Shown here: piece after piece, positions 34,748 through 42,800 of the stretch
How the letters are laid out: the number at the start of each line of letters is the position of its first letter
How positions within the stretch are numbered: position 1 is the first letter of the stretch
NCBI GenBank assembly: GCA_902760805.1
Contig: CACWHY010000010.1
Span: 1 to 64,000, forward strand
Length of the DNA: 64,000 nt
Reading direction: 5' to 3'
From: Ruminococcus flavefaciens
GTDB lineage: Bacteria; Bacillota; Clostridia; Oscillospirales; Ruminococcaceae
Made by a program: the position numbers and the translations under genes
Notes under the pieces: generated by a model
Told to the model about the DNA's origin: nothing
Seen by the model: the letters and a program-made list of their open reading frames with translations, nothing else
Databases searched by the model: none

Positions 34748-34776
34748 TTGCATTTTTGTTTTGAAAGTGGTACTAT
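34748..34776 (+). promoter_or_regulatory. Promoter of the PTEA-repeat surface protein
   Basis: TTGCAT (34748-34753), a 17-base spacer and TACTAT (34771-34776) precede GTAAAGGAG and ATG 34839. Confidence 0.65.
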
Positions 34777-34838
34777 GTAGGTGGAAGAGGAAGAGACTCT
34801 TCCTTTCGAGGCTTTATGCTAGGTAAAGGAGAATAATT

Positions 34839-35567
34839 ATGAAAAGAAAAGTTTCTATCATCGCAGCTGCCGCTCTGGCAGTTTCACTGACAATGGCTGG
34901 CGCCGTAAATTCATTCGCTTCTGAGGAGGCTCCCACTGAGGCTCCTGTTGCAGAGCAGCCCACCGAGGCACCCACTGAGGCTCCTACAGAGGCTCCCACT
35001 GAAGCTCCCACTGAGGCTCACACTGAGGCTCCTACTGAGGCTGCTGAGGTTGCTGAGCCTGCTATCGCTATCGCTGACATCGTTGGCAAGTGGACATATC
35101 AGGAGGCTGACGGCAACGTTTCCGTTGAGGAGAAGTCCAAGGACAACGGCACTGTTGAGATCAAGGAGGACAGCTCCTACACTTACACAAACGCTGAGGG
35201 CAAAGAGACTGCCGGCAGCGTACAGATCACAGTTGAAGAGATCGGCGGCACACCTCTGACAGCTGTTCATTTCTACAACGGCCAGGAGGTAGCTTTCGGC
35301 GGCTACTACCAGAATGAGAACGAGATCTCTCTGGGCAACGGCGGCACAGCTCGTCTTGTTCGTGCAGAGGAAGAGGCTGAGGTAACAACAACTACCACAA
35401 CTGCTGCAACTACAACAACTACTACAACTACAGCAAAGGCTACAACTAAGGCTGCTGACAAGAACACCTCTCCCAAGACAGGCGTTGCATTCCCTGCTCT
35501 TCCCGTTGCAGGCATGGCAATGGCTGCTGTAGCAGTTGCATTCTCACTGAGAAAGAAAGAGGACTGA
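34839..35567 (+). CDS. Secreted surface protein with PTEA repeats and SPKTG tail
   Basis: The 242-residue protein has a signal peptide (MKRKVSIIAAAALAVSLTMAGAVNSFA) and a Pro-Thr-Glu-Ala repeat stretch (about 30-68). A lipocalin-like or DUF-type beta domain (about 75-180: IVGKWTYQEADGNV...ITVEEIGGTPLTAVHFYNGQEVAFGGYY) follows, then a Thr-rich linker, and C-terminal SPKTG with a hydrophobic helix and RKKED. The repeats and linker would span the cell wall; SPKTG is a likely sortase signal. It is a single gene with promoter and terminator. The tail is nearly the same as in the protein at 54666, so one sortase probably serves both. Function of the beta domain is unknown. Confidence 0.75.
   Translation: MKRKVSIIAAAALAVSLTMAGAVNSFASEEAPTEAPVAEQPTEAPTEAPTEAPTEAPTEAHTEAPTEAAEVAEPAIAIADIVGKWTYQEADGNVSVEEKSKDNGTVEIKEDSSYTYTNAEGKETAGSVQITVEEIGGTPLTAVHFYNGQEVAFGGYYQNENEISLGNGGTARLVRAEEEAEVTTTTTTAATTTTTTTTAKATTKAADKNTSPKTGVAFPALPVAGMAMAAVAVAFSLRKKED
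34959..35042 (+). repeat. Seven tandem 12-bp repeats encoding PTEA
   Basis: Seven consecutive 12-base units of the form CCCACTGAGGCT encode PTEA (one unit reads HTEA). Near-identical tandem units can change copy number by slippage and so alter spacer length in the surface protein. Confidence 0.85.
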
Positions 35568-35593
35568 TCCTCTAAACCCTGCGTAACGCAAAT

Positions 35594-35624
35594 GTCCCCG
35601 GAATGATCTCCGGGGACTTTTTTT
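35594..35624 (+). terminator. Intrinsic terminator
   Basis: GTCCCCGGA (35594-35602) pairs with TCCGGGGAC (35609-35617) and is followed by TTTTTTT. It ends the surface-protein transcript. Confidence 0.85.
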
Positions 35625-35640
35625 ATGATGATATGGAAAA

Positions 35641-35664
35641 GCCGCCCAAAAGGACGGCTTTTTT
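35641..35664. terminator. Second hairpin, shared with the alkylation repair gene
   Basis: GCCGCCC and GGACGGC pair with one mismatch around AAAA, followed by TTTTTT on the plus strand and by a T run on the minus strand. It probably ends the minus-strand gene at 35667. Confidence 0.7.
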
Positions 35665-35666
35665 CG

Positions 35667-36296
35667 TCAGCTCAAGGCTGAACGCAAACTCTTGAATTTT
35701 TCCTTCCACTCATCACTGATCCGGAAGGAATCGCAGATCTTCTGGATAGCTTTTCCGTTGATGCTGTACCTCAGACCGTTGTCCTTCATCCAGTCAAAGA
35801 CTCTCTCCGGCTCAAAGATCGCCAGCTCGGCAATGAGCCAGGCCTGACCCATTTGGACGTAGTAGTGATCGTCGTCGTGGATAAGTGGGAGAAGCTCCCC
35901 GGCATGACCGGCGCAGTTCTTTGAGATGAACATAACATAGCCCCAGCGCCTGATGAACGGATCCTGGGAAACAACGTAATCCCGGGCATAGCTCAGTCCG
36001 ATCTCGTGATCCAGCTTGCTGACGAAGCCGATGAGCTGGTCCGTATGCCACCAGTCCGAAAACAGCAGATTTTTGTGGATGAAGGCCATTTTCTCCCTGA
36101 CACCTCTGATCTGCTTCAGCGCCACATAGAAATAGATCCGGTGGAGCCGCTGCTCCGTGAGGATATGCTCCCTGAGAGCTGAGGGGTCGGCCTTTTCCTT
36201 CACATAGCCTGCGATCAGGCGGTCGATGTCCTTGGTCTTGTAGTTTTCCGGCAGAGCGCTGATGTCCTTCAGCACTCCCTCTTTAGTCAGCTTCAT
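35667..36296 (-). CDS. DNA alkylation repair protein (AlkD-like HEAT fold)
   Basis: The 209-residue all-helical protein resembles the AlkD/AlkC-type repair family: repeated helix pairs, with the conserved LLFSDWWHTDQLIGF and RRWGYVMFISK segments and the later QMGQAWLIAELAI. Family members are DNA glycosylases that remove N3- or N7-alkylated bases without flipping them out. The protein is a little short for AlkD (about 235). ATG 36296 follows CAGGAGGAAGCCC. It is monocistronic, from the promoter at 36327-36355. With the ogt-like gene on the island it is the second alkylation repair gene in the window. Confidence 0.85.
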   Translation of the reverse strand: MKLTKEGVLKDISALPENYKTKDIDRLIAGYVKEKADPSALREHILTEQRLHRIYFYVALKQIRGVREKMAFIHKNLLFSDWWHTDQLIGFVSKLDHEIGLSYARDYVVSQDPFIRRWGYVMFISKNCAGHAGELLPLIHDDDHYYVQMGQAWLIAELAIFEPERVFDWMKDNGLRYSINGKAIQKICDSFRISDEWKEKFKSLRSALS

Positions 36297-36326
36297 GGGC
36301 TTCCTCCTGTTGTGGTAGATGCGACC

Positions 36327-36355
36327 ATTATATCACAGTCTCCGGCAGAAGTCAA
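36327..36355 (-). promoter_or_regulatory. Promoter of the alkylation repair gene
   Basis: On the minus strand TTGACT (36355-36350), a 17-base spacer and TATAAT (36332-36327). Confidence 0.8.
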
Positions 36356-36366
36356 CCTGCGCAGGA

Positions 36367-37122
36367 TCATTTCAGCTTTCCGTAGTCCTCATCGGAAACA
36401 GCCTCGCACCACTCTGTGCTGCACTCCTCGCCGGCTATCTCCAGGGCAAGGTGTGAGAACCAGCTGTCCGGAGCCGCACCGTGCCAGTGCTTTACGTTGG
36501 CAGGGATATTGATAACGCAGCCGGGAGCCATCTCCACGGCCTCCTTGCCCTCCTCCTGATAGAAGCCTCTTCCGCCGACGCAGATCAGCATCTGTCCGCC
36601 GCCGCTCTTAGCGTGGTGGATATGCCAGTTATTGCGGCAGCCCGGCTCAAAGGTCACGTTGTAGACCGGCACCTGCTCAGTGGATAGGGGCGCCAGGTAG
36701 CTCTGGCCAACGAAGAACTGGCCGTAGGGATTTTCCTCACCTATGGGGAAGAAAATGGTGTTCTGGTATCTATCCTTGTCTGTCAGCTCAGGAGAAGGCT
36801 CGTTCCAGACCTCCTTGGCAAGCCGGAAAACTGCCCAGCCCTTTGGCCAGCCGACGTACATAGTTGCGTGGGTGATGATTGCAGCTATCTCCTCCTTGGA
36901 AACGCCGTGAGCCTTTGCGTTTTGCAGGTGGTAAAGCAGCGAACTGTCCGTGATCCCGGACGCCATAAGCGACACCACCGTAATTATGCACCTGGTCTTA
37001 ACGTCGATAGCCTGCTCATTCCAGACCTCACCGAAAAGCACATCATCGTTGAGATGTGCGAACATAGGGGCGAACTCTCCCAGCTGTTCTCTGCCGGCAG
37101 TCTGTACGATCTTTTCACTCAT
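36367..37122 (-). CDS. Carboxymuconolactone decarboxylase-like/cupin fusion protein
   Basis: The N-terminal part (about 1-110) is a CMD/AhpD-like helical domain (RCIITVVSLMASGITDSSLLYHLQNAKAHGVSKEEIAAIITHATMYVGWPKGW). The C-terminal part (about 125-251) is a cupin with a metal site in WHIHHAKSGGGQMLICVGGRGFYQEEG and NIPANVKHWHGAAPDSW. The CMD domain lacks the CXXC of peroxidase-active AhpD, so its activity is uncertain; the cupin probably binds a metal. Such fusions occur next to flavodoxins and NADPH:FMN reductases in gut Firmicutes. Its promoter (37173-37225) carries two half-conserved copies of the TetR operator at 39657-39703, so it probably belongs to the TetR regulon of this cluster. 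Confidence 0.85.
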   Translation of the reverse strand: MSEKIVQTAGREQLGEFAPMFAHLNDDVLFGEVWNEQAIDVKTRCIITVVSLMASGITDSSLLYHLQNAKAHGVSKEEIAAIITHATMYVGWPKGWAVFRLAKEVWNEPSPELTDKDRYQNTIFFPIGEENPYGQFFVGQSYLAPLSTEQVPVYNVTFEPGCRNNWHIHHAKSGGGQMLICVGGRGFYQEEGKEAVEMAPGCVINIPANVKHWHGAAPDSWFSHLALEIAGEECSTEWCEAVSDEDYGKLK

Positions 37123-37172
37123 AAAATGACCTCCTCGAAGTGTTATTTGGCGGTGATCTGCCGCCTGTTTAT

Positions 37173-37225
37173 TCTGAAACTGTGTAACTGCGTTTTATTA
37201 TACCAGTATCCTGACACAGCGCCAA
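37173..37225 (-). promoter_or_regulatory. CMD-cupin promoter with TetR-like paired sites
   Basis: On the minus strand TTGGCG (37225-37220), a 17-base spacer and TATAAT (37202-37197). Plus-strand sequences ATTCTGAAACTGTGTAAC (from 37171) and ATCCTGACACAGCGCCAATG (from 37208) correspond to the two operator copies upstream of the TetR gene, with nearly the same spacing (37 versus 36 bases). Confidence 0.7.
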
Positions 37226-37307
37226 TGATCTTCCGCTAGTTTCTGATCATCAGCACTTTGTACTGTTTTGACTTGGCAAGATCGTGCCATTCCACCAAGG
37301 GTCAGCT

Positions 37308-37841
37308 CTACAGGGATCTCCCCAGCTCATAGGCCTTCTCAGGAAAGCCGCTGGCTCTTGTCATTGAGGGCGTGCCGCAGCCATAGCCCAGTACCATTCC
37401 CTGATCCCTGAGATCAATGTAGCGCACCAGTGCCTTGTAGTGAGCCGTCAGCGCATCAAAGGTCCAGTCATCGGAATTCCACGCAGCAGTCAGCAGTGCC
37501 GACTTCAGCTTTCTCCTGTTGAGACTGCTGTTATAGGCGCAAAACCGGTCCACCACAGCCTTTAGCTGAGCCGTCATGCCGTAGTAGTAAAGAGGCGTTG
37601 CAAACACCACCATATCGCAGGAAAGCAGAGCCTTCCGCACGATCTCATTGTCGTCAGCCTGCACACAGTCCCCCTCGTATCCGCAGGCCACACAGCCTGT
37701 ACAAGGCCTTATATCCAGCCCACAGACCCGGATCAGGCTCACACTGTGGCCGGCCTCCTCTGCCCCCTTTTTGAAGCTCTCCGCAAGGATATTGGTGGAG
37801 CCCTGAGGGTTGGGGCTTCCCATAAGTATCACGATTTTCAT
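37308..37841 (-). CDS. NADPH-dependent FMN reductase / flavodoxin-like oxidoreductase
   Basis: The 177-residue protein has a flavodoxin-like fold: MKIVILMGSPNPQGSTNILAESF forms the FMN phosphate loop (GSPNPQGST), and CTGCVACGYEGDCVQADD is a ferredoxin-like or redox Cys cluster seen in iron-sulfur flavoproteins of this group. ATPLYYYGMTAQLKAVVDRF is the flavin-ring region. It reduces FMN or quinone-like acceptors using NAD(P)H. ATG 37841 follows GAGGTGCAGT; it begins 8 bases after the stop of the flavodoxin lipoprotein gene, so it is in the TetR operon. Confidence 0.85.
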   Translation of the reverse strand: MKIVILMGSPNPQGSTNILAESFKKGAEEAGHSVSLIRVCGLDIRPCTGCVACGYEGDCVQADDNEIVRKALLSCDMVVFATPLYYYGMTAQLKAVVDRFCAYNSSLNRRKLKSALLTAAWNSDDWTFDALTAHYKALVRYIDLRDQGMVLGYGCGTPSMTRASGFPEKAYELGRSL

Positions 37842-37849
37842 ACTGCACC

Positions 37850-38992
37850 TCATTTCTTTATGGAGAGCTCTGCGGAAACATCGCCCTGGCCAAGTATCTC
37901 GCTCAGCTCCTCCTGCGAAAGTCCGTCAACGTGGCCAAGAGGAGTATAGCTCCAGGAATTCGACCCGTAGAAAATGGTGATCTGGCTGCCCTGATAGAGC
38001 ATGATGTCGCCGGCCTGGGTGACGGTGCTCTCGTCGCTCCTGGTCAGTGACCATGGCAGAGCTCCCACTTTCTCGAAGCCGCCGTATTCGCCCAGCTCCA
38101 CGGTAACGGAGCCGGACTCCAGCTTCTGGGCGAGCTCCTTTGCGGCAGAGCTGTCTGCAAGGGTGGCGGTCAGCTCCTGACCGTTTACTGTGATATTCAG
38201 CTTCATCTCGGTCTCCTCCTTTGTGAGCGGAAGGCTGTCGTACCACTGCTGCACCTCGTCCTTGGAGGCGCTGGCGGAGAAGCGCTTTCCGGCGAGCTGC
38301 TCACCTATTGGCACCAGAGCAGCTATATTTTTTTCGCTGACAGAGATCCCGCTGCTGCCAGATGTGCAGAATGGGATCACGGTCTTTTCGGAAAGGTCAT
38401 AGCTCTCCAGGAATGTGTCGATGATCCTGGGCTCCTCGCCCCACCAGATCGGATAGCCCAGAAATACCGTATCATAGCCATCCAGCGAGCTTATTGGGTC
38501 GGCGATCTCCGGCCGGACGGTCTTGTCGTTCTGCTCCTGATCTGCACGGCAGGAGGAGTTGTTATAGGCGATGTCCTCGTCGGAATAAGGCACAGCCGCC
38601 TGGATCACATAGCTGTCTGCGCCAGTGATCTCCAGCAGGTAATCAGCGATCTTCTCGGTGTTTCCTGTCCGTGAGAAGTAGACCACGATCGTGTCGCTTT
38701 GAGGCTCCTCCGCCGGCTGAGCCTCGATCTGCTCCTTCAAAAGGCACAGGTCGAAAACGTCCCAGCGGCCGTTGCCGTTCAGGTCGTAGTTCTTTCCGGA
38801 AAGATCTGTCTCCACAGGTCTGCCAAGGAGATAGCTCTGCAAAAGAGCCCCATCCTCGGCGGAAAAACGGGTGTCTGCTGTTGCTGCGGAGGCCAGATCC
38901 TCTTCCGCCTGATCATCCGCAGAGGTCTCTCCAGCGCATGACAGGCTCATGAGCATAAGGACTGACACAAAGGCCGATAACAGTTTTTTCAT
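37850..38992 (-). CDS. Lipoprotein with dockerin-like, flavodoxin and cyclophilin-like domains
   Basis: The 380-residue protein starts with a lipoprotein signal (MKKLLSAFVSVLMLMSLSCAG, lipobox LSC-A). A dockerin-like region follows (about 45-90) with only one clear calcium loop, DLNGNGRWDVFD. A flavodoxin domain comes next (about 98-255: IVVYFSRTGNTEKIADYL, then FLGYPIWWGEEPRIIDTF). A cyclophilin-like domain closes the protein (about 262-380: MKLNITVNGQELTATLADSSAAKELAQ... LGHVDGLSQEELSEIL). The last domain, including its start-like Met, is usually a separate protein next to flavodoxin genes, so this looks like a gene fusion. It would place flavin-dependent redox chemistry on the outer face of the membrane. 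It follows TetR by 20 bases and precedes the FMN reductase by 8, in one operon. Confidence 0.82.
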   Translation of the reverse strand: MKKLLSAFVSVLMLMSLSCAGETSADDQAEEDLASAATADTRFSAEDGALLQSYLLGRPVETDLSGKNYDLNGNGRWDVFDLCLLKEQIEAQPAEEPQSDTIVVYFSRTGNTEKIADYLLEITGADSYVIQAAVPYSDEDIAYNNSSCRADQEQNDKTVRPEIADPISSLDGYDTVFLGYPIWWGEEPRIIDTFLESYDLSEKTVIPFCTSGSSGISVSEKNIAALVPIGEQLAGKRFSASASKDEVQQWYDSLPLTKEETEMKLNITVNGQELTATLADSSAAKELAQKLESGSVTVELGEYGGFEKVGALPWSLTRSDESTVTQAGDIMLYQGSQITIFYGSNSWSYTPLGHVDGLSQEELSEILGQGDVSAELSIKK

Positions 38993-39012
38993 AGCGCCTC
39001 CTTTCGGAACAT

Positions 39013-39633
39013 TCAGCGGTTTTCTCCTAAAAGCCGCATAACACAGGCAAATATAATATCAAAGACCTCGTGCATCTCAAACTTGATCTTAGCCTCACGC
39101 ATAGCGTCAAGCTGCTTTTGAGTCGCCACACAGTAGGGGTAAACTCCGAACAAAAACGGGAAGAATGCGAAGATGAAGCCCTCTGTGTCAGTGCCGGGGA
39201 AGAACTTTTTCAGGCAGGCTCTCATGCCGTCCAGTGAGGCACCGTAGGCCGCCTTGAAATCCGTCAGGCGCTCCAGCCGTGAGTTCTCCTCCATGTCATA
39301 GTGATTCATCGCAAGCAGCTTCAGCAGCTGGCGGCGCTCATCTAAAGAGCCTGCCACGGCCTTAGCAAAGGCCTCCGGGGAAAGTCTCTCGTTCTCCTGA
39401 CAGAGAGCGAAAAGCTGATCCGCCCAGCCCTGATATTCACGCTGCATTATGGCCAGGAAGATCTCCTCCTTGGTCTGGAAATAGTTGTAGATCGACGGCC
39501 GGGAGAAGCTGGTCTCCACACTGATCTCCTTGAGAGTGATCTCCTTGAAGCTCATGGTCTGGTAGAGCTTTTCGCAGGCGGAGATGATCTCATCTCTGCG
39601 AGAAGCGGTAAGTTCGGGGGAACCCTTTGGCAT
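39013..39633 (-). CDS. TetR-family transcriptional regulator
   Basis: The 206-residue protein has an N-terminal helix-turn-helix (TASRRDEIISACEKLYQTMSFKEITLKEISVETSFSRPSIYNYF) followed by a helical ligand domain with many aromatic residues (FPGTDTEGFIFAFFPFLFGVYPYC). ATG 39633 is chosen over an upstream in-frame ATG because GGAGG lies before it and the promoter with operators falls in the extra stretch. It is the first gene of the operon with the flavodoxin lipoprotein and FMN reductase. Two copies of GACA-N3-TGTC flank the -10 of its own promoter, which suggests autorepression. The inducer is unknown, perhaps a redox-active or toxic compound given the regulated genes. Confidence 0.88.
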   Translation of the reverse strand: MPKGSPELTASRRDEIISACEKLYQTMSFKEITLKEISVETSFSRPSIYNYFQTKEEIFLAIMQREYQGWADQLFALCQENERLSPEAFAKAVAGSLDERRQLLKLLAMNHYDMEENSRLERLTDFKAAYGASLDGMRACLKKFFPGTDTEGFIFAFFPFLFGVYPYCVATQKQLDAMREAKIKFEMHEVFDIIFACVMRLLGENR

Positions 39634-39656
39634 GATACAGCCTCCTTCAGCATTCT

Positions 39657-39705
39657 GACATTGTGTCACTATAGATATTATAGCAGTATTCTGACATAGT
39701 GTCAA
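39657..39705 (-). promoter_or_regulatory. TetR promoter with two operator copies
   Basis: On the minus strand TTGACA (39705-39700), a 17-base spacer and TATAAT (39682-39677). Two near-identical palindromic sites, GACATTGTGTC (39657-39667) and GACATAGTGTC (39693-39703), lie 36 bases apart; one overlaps the -35, the other the start of the transcript. Confidence 0.85.
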
Positions 39706-39786
39706 TGTTTTTTCGGATCTTTTAGGATCTTCAGCGATATGCACTGTCAGCCGCCCTGTGTTTTGTGACATTCTGACAATGGGCAG

Positions 39787-39814
39787 AAAAAGACCCGGAG
39801 ACTTGCTCCGGGTC
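39787..39814 (-). terminator. Terminator of the GH2 gene
   Basis: On the minus strand GACCCGGAG (39814-39806) and CTCCGGGTC (39800-39792) form a stem followed by TTTTTC, just after the GH2 stop codon. Confidence 0.8.
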
Positions 39815-39820
39815 ATGAGT

Positions 39821-42800
39821 TTATTTCAGAAAAGAATTCATGGTCTCGCTGGTCATAGGCCACTTGTCAGCCGTAAAGAGCTTCGCATCGTACATCTGTA
39901 TCGCCAGCGCATCGATGCCGTTAACTCCGCTGCTTCCGTTGTCCACAACATCTGCGTTGAGAGCTCCCTGAGGCTCAAGGGGGTACTTTCCGGGCAGAGC
40001 CGAATACTGGAGAATGGCAACTGCGTCGTTCAGATCCACTTTTCCGTCAAGATTTGCGTCGCCCCAATCTTCCTCCTCTTCAGGCTCGGCCTGAGCGATA
40101 TTGTCGAAGTCCACCCAAAGCTGGACATAGGGGCTGTCAGGGGAATATGCCGGTGAAGCGGTGTTCTGGGAAGCCAGCTCCGCCTCGGTGAGAGCCTTGC
40201 TGTAGATCCTTGCCTCGTAGAAATCGGCCTGAGAAGCACGCCCTGTCTCCGGACAAGCGCCAATGGTCAGCGGGAAGGCCGTCGCCTCAACGCCTGCGGT
40301 GGTGTTGGTCTTAGCTGTGCCGATGATCTTTCCGTCAAGGTAAACGCTGAGAGTGTTGTCCTCGGCGTTATAGATACCGGCCACCTGGTGCTTGCTGCCG
40401 ATCCAGCCGGAGGTAGTTGTGTGTTCAACGTAGAGCGAGCGCCAATTTCCGTCTGCACGAACAAAGAAGTCGATCGAGTTGTTCCTTGTTCTCAGTGCGA
40501 AGCCGTGGTCGCCGTCGCCTATGAACATATTGAACTCGGGGTTGCCTGTGGGAACAACGTTCACCTCCGCCGTGAAGGAATTGTGTCCGCTAAAGCTGCT
40601 CTTCAGCTTCTCGCAGTCAGGTATGGCGACCGAGCCGGAAACTGCATTGCCGGAGTCGGTGGACTTCAGCTTTGCGCTGCTGCCCAGGGGGATGCTCAGC
40701 TGGTTGGAGCTCTTATCCTCGATAGTCACGCCGTCTGAGCGGAGCCTTGCAGCCATGTCGGTGAGCTCCTTTCCGTCAGCAGAAGAGCTTGCCGGCATGA
40801 TCGTGTAGCCCCAGCTGTAGGTGCGGCTGGAGGGAAGACGGTATTTCTCCAGAGTTGCCTGACCGCAGGTGGCACTTCCCACGCCCAGTGAGCCGTAGTC
40901 CACATTCAAATAGGTCTCGCTGCGTGGACGGAGCTTATAGGGGTGATCTGCGTATTGCAGGTCTGAGGGAGTAAAGTGGAGAGCGCTGGCCTCCACAGTG
41001 CCATCGGCTGCGATAAGCAGGCAGTTCTCACTGCTGGGATCCTTCACTGAGATCCACTTCACGTCTGTGAGATTTCCGCAGTCGTCAGCCTTCATGTATG
41101 GGAAGAACTCCTCGGAAACGCTGGTCTCCCAGACGCCCTGTCTTCCGCCGGACTTTCGGTCGTTGTAGGTCTCAACAGGGCCGTTTCCGTACCAGGTCAG
41201 CTGCTCAGCGCCCGAGGGAAGGGCCATGGCTGAGCCTACTCTTATGAAGCCGCCCATGCCGGACTTTGTTGCGTCCACATTCAGCGATACCTTCACCTTG
41301 CCGTCAGCAGCGATGTCGTACTGGATATCCACCTTTGTATTGCCGGCGTTGGGGAGGGTCAGGTGAGAGACAACGGTCTTTCCGCCGTCAGCGCCCTCCT
41401 TCACGTCTATGCCGTCCACGCTGATCCTCTCCGCAGCCTTCTCCCAGGCCTTGTCGAAGATCTTATCTCTTGCGTTTCCGCCGTCGTTTTCAACATTTCC
41501 ACGCCAGAAGTTCAGATCCGGACCCTTGTCGATGAGCTGCTCGCCCTTGTAGGTGTACTTTGTCATAAGTCCGGTGGACTTCTCTATGCGGAAGCTGAAA
41601 TCGCTGCCCTTCACGTTATAGCAGTCGCTGCTGTCAGCGATCTCCACGCTGCCCTCTGCTGCATTGCTGACAGCTCGTCCTGAGGAGGAGATCGGGATCT
41701 GTTCGTAGGCCACCTCAGTGCCTGCCGGGATCATTCTCTCATCGCTGCGCTTGACCACAGACAGGTCAAGGATGAACTCGTCACCTGCAAGGCGCTTCTC
41801 CGGCAGCTTAAAGGGAACGGTGATGTCTGCCTTAGTGAGAGGAGCTGCGGAGGCTCCCTCAACAGTGCCGCTCTGGATAGAGATGCCGTTTTTCAGCAGG
41901 CTCCAGTTCAGGTCGAACTCGTTAAGGTCGGTGAAATCGTTCTCGTTGAAAACGCTGATCTGGTTCTTTGAGAGCTGCTCAGCGCTGGCAGAGAACCAGA
42001 AGCTCTGGTACTGATACCGCACCTCAGCCGCCTCAGGCTGTTCAGTTCTGTCGGGGCTGATGATGCCGTTCTCACAGAAGCTGTTGTCGTTGGGCTTGTC
42101 GCCCCAATCACCGCCGTATGCAAAGAACTTGCCCTTGCTCTCCTCAGCATAGAGGTTTTTCCGGGCATAGGGCTCGGAGTAGTAGTCCCAGCCTCCGCCC
42201 ACCTTGTCAAGAGGAACTGCACGGGACTGATCCACCCAATCCCAGATGAAGCCGCCCAGCATATTCTGGTGAGCTCTGACTACGTCCCAATACTCCTTGA
42301 GAGCGCCCAGGGAGTTGCCCATGGCGTGGTCGTATTCGCACATAACATAGGGGATCTTGCCGTTGCCGCCATTTCCGCCCAGCCACTGAGAGGCCGGGTA
42401 CATATTGCTTCCCATGTCAACGCCCATAGTATTTCCCTGACCCTCGCTGTGAACAGGACGAGTGGGGTCGTTCTTCTTGAAATACCAGATCATATCCCGG
42501 AACATTCCGCCGGCTGCATTGGGGTCACTGGTGTAGGCCATTTCGTTTCCGATAGACCAGGCCACGATGGAGGGGTTGTTCTTCAGCCGCTTATAGGCGG
42601 TCTCAGTTCTGTCCATGGCCAGCTCGTAAAATCTGGCCTTGTTGTCGTTGTCGTTCATCAGAGCGTGAGACTCCATATTGGTCTCGCCCATGACGTACAT
42701 TCCGTACTTATTGCACAGCCAGTACAGGTAGGAATCATTGCTGTAGTGGGAGGTACGGATCGCATTGACGTTGTTCTTCTGCATAAGGAAGATGTCCTCA

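Larger units (their letters stand above)
34361..34838. other. Divergent AT-rich intergenic region
   Basis: The region separates two divergently transcribed SPKTG-protein genes and carries their promoters (34445-34473 minus, 34748-34776 plus). The AT-rich middle includes a run around 34480-34560 and two copies of AAAAATCGC-like sequence (34580s and 34728s). I see no gene. Confidence 0.5.
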
